From contig CAKTUP010000021.1 of the NCBI GenBank assembly GCA_934621705.1, positions 1 to 18,308 on the forward strand: 18,308 bases of DNA. Direction: 5' to 3'. The stretch comes from an uncultured Petrimonas sp. (GTDB taxonomy: Bacteria > Bacteroidota > Bacteroidia > Bacteroidales > Dysgonomonadaceae). Numbering within the stretch: position 1 is the first letter of the stretch; each line of letters starts with the position of its first letter. The position numbers were made by a program, and so were the translations under genes. The notes beneath the pieces are model-generated. The model had not been told where the DNA came from. It searched no databases and saw only the letters and a program-made list of their open reading frames with translations. Positions 13,860 through 18,308 of this stretch are shown here, in pieces.

Positions 13860-14435
13860 TTAAAAACGTTTTCCAATGGTAATTCCTCCACGCGGATAAG
13901 CTCCCTCGTTAATAAAATCACGTCCAACGCCTAACAGAAATTCTCCCACCCAGTTATTTTTACTGAGGTATTTCCATCCGATGCCTAAGCCCAATCCTGC
14001 ACCAAAAGCATCTTCCGAATTGGAGGTAACGCTAGCATAGCCATCGGTGGAAGTAAAGTATGTTTTTTGAATTCTCTGAGAAAACAAAGAACCGTTTGCT
14101 TCAATAAAAAAACCGGCTCCGTATTTTTGCAAATTAGCAGCGTTTCCACCAAAATACCAACGCGTATAAGGAGTAAAAGCAAAATTCATTATATAATCTG
14201 AGCCCAACCCAATTCCGGCAGAAGCGCCCACACCAAAATCTTCATTGATAATGCGTTCGTAGGAAAGTTCGGGGTAAAGCCCGAAAATGGTGGTGCCCAG
14301 ATTCAGCTTCACTTCGTTTAGTTTAGCAGGAGCATCTTTGGCGAGATGCCAACCCATAAAACTCCGTGTACGTTGTTGTGAAAATGCCGAAATACTGATT
14401 AAAATCACAGTAAGTAGAAGGGTAATTTTTTTCAT
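13860..14435 (-). CDS. Outer-membrane beta-barrel protein, tandem paralogue B (191 aa)
   Basis: This protein has a signal peptide (MKKITLLLTVILISISAFSQQ) and an all-beta Gly/aromatic-rich body ending in GITIGKRF. It is the partner of paralogue A: both have a MGWxxxKDxP block after the leader, the SYERI block, AGFFIEANG and GAGLGLxxGWKYLSKNNWVGE. Differences are concentrated between the conserved strands, as expected when surface loops diverge after duplication (for example KTYFTSTDGYASVTSNSED against METYSNLGGTNVNENQKS). The gene begins 134 bp after metG on the same strand. No TAnnTTTG element was found upstream, so it may use read-through from metG or a different promoter. Function is unknown. 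Confidence 0.8.
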   Translation of the reverse strand: MKKITLLLTVILISISAFSQQRTRSFMGWHLAKDAPAKLNEVKLNLGTTIFGLYPELSYERIINEDFGVGASAGIGLGSDYIMNFAFTPYTRWYFGGNAANLQKYGAGFFIEANGSLFSQRIQKTYFTSTDGYASVTSNSEDAFGAGLGLGIGWKYLSKNNWVGEFLLGVGRDFINEGAYPRGGITIGKRF

Positions 14436-14550
14436 AAAGATTGTTTTTTTAGTTCTCAATTAAATGCTTTATCTAATAGACGCAGAATTTGGAAAAACGC
14501 TGCATGTTATTGTGTTAAAAAAAACAAAAACATAGTGATTGCTTCCGGAC

Positions 14551-14570
14551 AAGCGAGTTGGAACTCGCTT
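14551..14570 (-). terminator. Terminator-like hairpin at the end of metG
   Basis: AAGCGAGTT (14551-14559) pairs perfectly with AACTCGCTT (14562-14570). Its last base overlaps the metG stop codon. On the minus strand a T-rich run (TTTTTGTTTTTTTT) appears only about 20 nt later, so termination may be inefficient and allow read-through into the barrel genes. Confidence 0.5.
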
Positions 14571-16612
14571 CACCCGATTTGGCTTCCCGGTTTCACTTCT
14601 TTCGACGGTTCTATCAACGATAACGAGCCATCGGCATTTTCAGCCGACAGAATCATTCCTTCGGAAAGAATGCCACGCAGTTTTCGCGGTTCTAAGTTGG
14701 CGATAAAGCAGACTTGCTTGCCGATTAATTCTTCGGGATTTGGATAAAATGCGGCAATGCCTGATAAAATCGTGCGTTTGTTGAGGCCGTCATCGAGCAA
14801 AAATCGAAGCAATTTATCTGCCTTAGGCACTTTTTCGCATTCCAAAACCGTTCCCACGCGGATATCGAGTTTGGTGAAGTCGTCGAAAACAATGCTTTCT
14901 TTTATAGGTTTGGCTTTGTACTCGTTGGCTTCGTTTTGTTTTTTTGTGTCGTGCAGTTTTTGCACCTGTTTGTCGATGGTTTCGTCTTCGATTTTTTCGA
15001 ACAGCAATTCCGCTTGTCCCAATTCGTGCCCTTCGGGCAACAGGTCGAAACTGCCCAATTGTTCCCAATCGAATTTCTCCGCATTGAGAAACGAGTATAT
15101 TTTTTGTGTCGAAAACGGCAAAAAAGGCTCGCATACGATAGCCAGATTAGCCACCATTTGCAACGAAAGGTTTAGGATAGTAGCGGTGCGGCTCATATCG
15201 GTTTTGGCGGTTTTCCAAGGCTCGGTGTCGGCCAAATACTTGTTGCCGATGCGGGCGAGGTTCATCGCTTCTTTCTGCGCTTCGCGGAAGTGGTAGGTTT
15301 CGAGGTTCTGCTCCACGGCTTCTTTCACTTTTTGCGCTTCGGCAATGGTTTCGTGGTCGTAATCGGTCAATTCGCCCACGGCGGGAACGTTGTTGTCGAA
15401 ATACTTTTGCGTGAGCACCAGCGCACGGTTGATGAAGTTTCCGAGCACGGCTACCAATTCGTTGTTGTTGCGCGCCTGAAAATCCTTCCACGTGAAATCG
15501 TTGTCCTTGGTTTCGGGTGCGTTGGCCGTGAGTGCATAGCGCAACACGTCCTGCTTTCCGGGAAACTCTTCCAAATACTCGTGAAGCCATACGGCCCAGT
15601 TACGGGAGGTGGAAATTTTATCGTTTTCGAGGTTTAAAAACTCGTTTGCCGGCACGTTTTCGGGTAAAATATAGGAGCCTTCGGCTTTTAGCATGGCCGG
15701 AAAAACGATGCAGTGGAACACGATGTTGTCTTTTCCGATGAAATGAACCAGTTTGGTTTCTTCGTCTTTCCACCATTTTTCCCAGTCGTTGGGCAGTAAC
15801 TCTTTGGTATTCGAAATGTAACCGATGGGCGCGTCGAACCAAACGTACAACACTTTGCCTTCGGCGCCTTCCAGCGGAACGGGAATTCCCCAGTCGAGGT
15901 CGCGGCTCACGGCGCGCGGCTGCAAACCCAGGTCGAGCCACGATTTACACTGCCCGTAAACATTCGATTTCCACTCTTTGTGATCTTCCAGAATCCATTG
16001 GCGAAGCCACGCTTCGTGCTCGTTGAGCGGCAGGTACCAATGTTTGGTTTTTCGCATCACGGGTACGCTTCCGCTAAGAGCCGATTTCGGGTTGATCAAA
16101 TCCGTCGGGCTGAGCGAAGTACCGCACTGCTCGCACTGATCGCCGTAGGCGCGTTCGTTGCCGCAATGAGGGCAGGTGCCGGTAATATATCGGTCGGCGA
16201 GGAATTGATGGGCTTCTTCGTCGTAATATTGCTCGCTTTCAATCTCCTGAAATCCACCATTTTCGTAGATTTTTAGGAAGATTTCCGATGCCGTTTCTCG
16301 GTGAATATCGGATGTGGTGCGCGAATAGATATCGAACGAAATACCGAATTCTTCGAATGATTTTTTGATGAGATAATGATACCTGTCCACAATGTCCTGC
16401 GGCGTAACGCCTTCGTTGCGGGCTTTAATGGTAATGGGAATTCCGTGTTCGTCCGAGCCGCCTATAAAGAGAATTTCTTTGCCTTTCAGGCGTAAATACC
16501 GGGCGTAAATATCCGACGGAACATAAACTCCGGCCAAGTGTCCGATGTGAACCGGCCCGTTGGCATACGGCAGCGCGGCTGTAATGAGGGTGCGTTTAAA
16601 TTGTTTTGACAT
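14570..16612 (-). CDS. metG: Methionine--tRNA ligase
   Basis: This 680-residue cytoplasmic enzyme joins methionine to tRNA(Met) with ATP. It shows the class I HIGH motif (HIGH at 22-25 in [12 protein letters not shown]) and the KMSKS motif as KISTS (332-336). Its zinc knuckle (Cys147, Cys150, Cys160, Cys163) has CxxC...CxxC form. The anticodon-binding part includes [19 protein letters not shown] (375-393). A C-terminal EMAP/Trbp111-type tRNA-binding domain (about 577-680, [13 protein letters not shown]...[17 protein letters not shown]) is fused, as in E. coli MetRS. Start ATG 16612 gives the standard [20 protein letters not shown] beginning; a longer frame from 16738 would run through the leader and promoter. 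A TATCTTTG element and an inverted repeat lie upstream. Confidence 0.97.
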   Translation of the reverse strand: MSKQFKRTLITAALPYANGPVHIGHLAGVYVPSDIYARYLRLKGKEILFIGGSDEHGIPITIKARNEGVTPQDIVDRYHYLIKKSFEEFGISFDIYSRTTSDIHRETASEIFLKIYENGGFQEIESEQYYDEEAHQFLADRYITGTCPHCGNERAYGDQCEQCGTSLSPTDLINPKSALSGSVPVMRKTKHWYLPLNEHEAWLRQWILEDHKEWKSNVYGQCKSWLDLGLQPRAVSRDLDWGIPVPLEGAEGKVLYVWFDAPIGYISNTKELLPNDWEKWWKDEETKLVHFIGKDNIVFHCIVFPAMLKAEGSYILPENVPANEFLNLENDKISTSRNWAVWLHEYLEEFPGKQDVLRYALTANAPETKDNDFTWKDFQARNNNELVAVLGNFINRALVLTQKYFDNNVPAVGELTDYDHETIAEAQKVKEAVEQNLETYHFREAQKEAMNLARIGNKYLADTEPWKTAKTDMSRTATILNLSLQMVANLAIVCEPFLPFSTQKIYSFLNAEKFDWEQLGSFDLLPEGHELGQAELLFEKIEDETIDKQVQKLHDTKKQNEANEYKAKPIKESIVFDDFTKLDIRVGTVLECEKVPKADKLLRFLLDDGLNKRTILSGIAAFYPNPEELIGKQVCFIANLEPRKLRGILSEGMILSAENADGSLSLIEPSKEVKPGSQIG

Positions 16613-16625
16613 AATCGGGTTTCGG

Positions 16626-16653
16626 GTAGAGACGCGGCATGCCACGTCTGTAC
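16626..16653. repeat. GTAGAGACG inverted-repeat element, copy 2, in metG leader
   Basis: GTAGAGACGCGGC (16626-16638) pairs with GCCACGTCTGTAC (16641-16653) with two mismatches in 13. It shares GTAGAGACGC with copy 1 at 8755. With transcription starting near 16660, it would be in the 5' leader of metG, ending 13 bp before the ATG. Confidence 0.75.
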
Positions 16654-16666
16654 AAATTTTAAGGTG

Positions 16667-16674
16667 CAAAGATA
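16667..16674 (-). promoter_or_regulatory. metG: Putative -7 element for metG
   Basis: TATCTTTG on the minus strand matches TAnnTTTG closely and lies 54 bp upstream of ATG 16612, giving a leader of about 48 nt. It is back to back with the element at 16708-16715. Confidence 0.65.
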
Positions 16675-16707
16675 CGAAAATTAGCTTTTCACGTGTTGAT
16701 AAAATTG

Positions 16708-16715
16708 TATATTTG
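16708..16715 (+). promoter_or_regulatory. Putative -7 element for the YhcG-type gene
   Basis: TATATTTG fits TAnnTTTG and ends 29 bp before ATG 16745. No good -33 TTTG is seen at the expected distance. Confidence 0.55.
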
Positions 16716-16744
16716 CAATTGAGTACTATAAAACCCAATGAGAA

Positions 16745-17779
16745 ATGGCAGACGAAAAGAAAAAAAACATGAAACCGGAAAAAATAAATCCCGAAAACAA
16801 GCTGCTTGGGGATTTATCCCGTTTAATTGAACAAAGCCAAAGGCAAGTCGCCGTTTATGCAAATAGTACACTCACGGTTTTGTTTTGGCAAATAGGTAAA
16901 CGTATTAACGACGATGTGCTTAAAAATCAACGTGCTAATTACGGTAAACAAATCGTTCCGACATTATCAATGCAATTGGAACAAAAATATGGCCGTAATT
17001 TTACCGAAAAAAATGTGCGTCGGATGATGCAGTTCGCCGAACTTTTTCCGGATATTGAAATTGTCGTTCCACTGGCACGACAATTGAGTTGGTCGCATTT
17101 TCTAATCTTAATCCCCCTTAAATCAGAAGATGAAAGAGTTTTTTATGCCCAGCTTGCCATAAGAGATTCTTTGGGTAAAAGAGATCTTCGCAAACAAATT
17201 GCCGCTAAAACTTTCGAACGAACCAATATTGCCAATTTACAGGTTATTCAATCTGAAAATATTCCTCTAAATACATTTAAAGACCCGTATTTGTTGGACT
17301 TCCTGGGATTGCAAAAAGGATATCTTGAAAAAGATGTAGAAACCGCTATTCTCAGTGAACTGGAATCATTTATCCTTGAACTCGGAAAAGGATTTGCCTT
17401 TGTTGAGCGACAAAAACGTATAATTATTGATGGTGAAGATTTTTATATAGACTTACTTTTTTATCATCGTACACTCAAACGGTTGGTCGCTATTGAGCTA
17501 AAACTTGGAAAATTTCAGGCCAAATACAAAGGTCAAATGGAGCTTTACTTAAAATGGCTCGACCGGTACGAACGGCAATTGGGTGAAGAAGCTCCTATTG
17601 GTTTAATACTTTGTGCGGAGAATAGCCGCGAACAAATAGAGTTGCTCGAAATGCATAAAGATGGCATTATGGTGGCGGAATATTGGACAGAAATGTTTCC
17701 CAAAAAAGAATTGGAAAGAAAATTGCATCTTGCTGTTGCAGAGGCACGAGAACGTTTTGAACAGAAAAAAATATTATAA
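16745..17779 (+). CDS. YhcG-type PD-(D/E)XK nuclease family protein (DUF1016)
   Basis: The 344-residue protein has the two-part DUF1016/YhcG layout. The N-terminal helical domain (about 20-170) contains [10 protein letters not shown] and [37 protein letters not shown], then [21 protein letters not shown]. The C-terminal PD-(D/E)XK domain (about 180-330) contains [18 protein letters not shown] (Asp236), AIELKLGKF (Glu251, Lys253), then [16 protein letters not shown]. Those residues match the restriction-endonuclease-like catalytic triad, so nuclease activity is likely. Family members are often found near restriction-modification and other defence genes, but none is visible here. An alternative ATG lies at 16769. 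The SDR-like gene follows after 5 bp, so the two form a likely operon. Confidence 0.93.
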   Translation: MADEKKKNMKPEKINPENKLLGDLSRLIEQSQRQVAVYANSTLTVLFWQIGKRINDDVLKNQRANYGKQIVPTLSMQLEQKYGRNFTEKNVRRMMQFAELFPDIEIVVPLARQLSWSHFLILIPLKSEDERVFYAQLAIRDSLGKRDLRKQIAAKTFERTNIANLQVIQSENIPLNTFKDPYLLDFLGLQKGYLEKDVETAILSELESFILELGKGFAFVERQKRIIIDGEDFYIDLLFYHRTLKRLVAIELKLGKFQAKYKGQMELYLKWLDRYERQLGEEAPIGLILCAENSREQIELLEMHKDGIMVAEYWTEMFPKKELERKLHLAVAEARERFEQKKIL

Positions 17780-17784
17780 AACTT

Positions 17785-18308
17785 ATGAATTTCAATATAA
17801 AAGGTAGAGTGGCCATTGTTGGTGGAAGCAGCAAGGGATTGGGAAAGGCGTGCGCTGTTGCGTTAGCAAGAGAGGGCGTGAATGTGGTGTTGTGTGCGCG
17901 AAATGAGGAAGCGTTGCAAAAAACCAAAGCCGAAATTGAAGTGTTGGGCGTGGAAGTGTTGGCTTTGTCGGTTGATATGGCTTCTGCCGAAGATAACCAA
18001 CGAGTTATCGATGAAACCATACGTAAATTCGGACGGATTGATATGTTGGTCAATAATTCCGGCGGCCCCAAACCGGGCACTTTTCGCGATATTTCAACCG
18101 ATGATTTGGATGAAGCATACAATTCGGTGTTGAAATACAACATCCGGATGATACAGGGCTGTTTGCCGTATATGGAAAAGAACGGGTGGGGCAGGATCAT
18201 GAACATCACGTCGATAACCGTGAAAGAACCGGCGCCGAATATGTTGTTGTCCAATATTTTCCGATCGGCAGTGGTGAGTTTTGCGAAAACCATCAGCAAG
18301 GAACTTAT
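17785..18308 (+). CDS. SDR-family protein without canonical catalytic Tyr/Lys (partial at right edge)
   Basis: The first 174 residues of an SDR-type Rossmann protein are present. The cofactor region is GGSSKGLG (13-20), close to the usual TGxxxGxG, and VNNSGGPKP (89-97) corresponds to the NNAG motif. Ser143 in NITSIT is in the catalytic Ser position. At the YxxxK position the sequence reads MLLSNIFRSAVVSFAK, so the aligned residues are Ser156 and Arg160 instead of Tyr and Lys. This matches an SDR subgroup related to beta-ketoacyl-ACP reductases (BKR-like SDR) that is known to lack a perfect catalytic tetrad, so its reaction is unclear. The C-terminus is beyond the window. The gene begins 5 bp after the YhcG-type gene. 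Confidence 0.88.
   Translation, partial: MNFNIKGRVAIVGGSSKGLGKACAVALAREGVNVVLCARNEEALQKTKAEIEVLGVEVLALSVDMASAEDNQRVIDETIRKFGRIDMLVNNSGGPKPGTFRDISTDDLDEAYNSVLKYNIRMIQGCLPYMEKNGWGRIMNITSITVKEPAPNMLLSNIFRSAVVSFAKTISKEL

Noticed and set aside
1..18308. The two edge SDR genes being one repeated gene flanking a mobile unit
   Set aside because: The left edge holds an SDR C-terminus and the right edge an SDR N-terminus of a different subgroup; no matching sequence or mobility gene supports this.

Overview
The window reads as chromosomal DNA from a member of the Bacteroidota, most likely the order Bacteroidales. Three things point that way. Many gene starts are preceded by the TAnnTTTG promoter element of this phylum rather than an E. 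coli-type -10 box. Shine-Dalgarno sequences are mostly absent. Several families present (DUF5040-type SGNH protein, DUF6496, YfhO, small MKK-initiated outer-membrane barrels, Nif3 next to a C4 zinc-ribbon protein) are common in this group. I see no integrase, transposase, rRNA, tRNA or CRISPR array.

Layout. 1-2864: the end of a short-chain dehydrogenase, a YetF/DUF421 membrane protein, two small minus-strand genes (one unknown, one DUF6496), an 817-bp AT-rich gap with a hairpin and what looks like a decayed gene end, then CsbD and a cysteine-rich four-helix copper-binding protein. DUF421, DUF6496, CsbD and the Cys-rich bundle suggest a stress or envelope-maintenance neighbourhood. 3118-6627: a secreted SGNH-like protein on the plus strand faces a three-gene minus-strand unit made of a secreted PIG-L deacetylase, a secreted PNGase F-family amidase and a small outer-membrane barrel. 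All four have signal peptides, and together they look like an extracytoplasmic glycoprotein or glycan processing set. 6702-8738: the Nif3 dinuclear-metal protein and a coiled-coil C4 zinc-ribbon protein, separated by a repeat-rich spacer containing six copies of ACATCAA just before the second start codon. 8784-9872: a small zinc-ribbon protein and an MNT nucleotidyltransferase/HEPN pair of toxin-antitoxin type. 9942-13146: a large YfhO-family membrane protein followed by an outer-membrane barrel protein. 13271-14435: two tandem paralogous barrel proteins of equal length ending at a strong hairpin terminator. 14570-16612: methionyl-tRNA synthetase. 16745-end: a YhcG-type PD-(D/E)XK nuclease followed 5 bp later by an SDR-like protein that is cut by the window edge and lacks the usual Tyr-x-x-x-Lys catalytic pair.

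The most interesting parts are the PNGase F/PIG-L/SGNH locus, the heptanucleotide repeat in the leader of the zinc-ribbon gene, two copies of a GTAGAGACG inverted-repeat family (one in the metG leader), and several long hairpins placed directly before genes. Nothing here is clearly a wholly new system. The secreted deglycosylation locus is the best candidate for a functional unit not yet characterised. All assignments come from reading motifs by eye; no database search was run.
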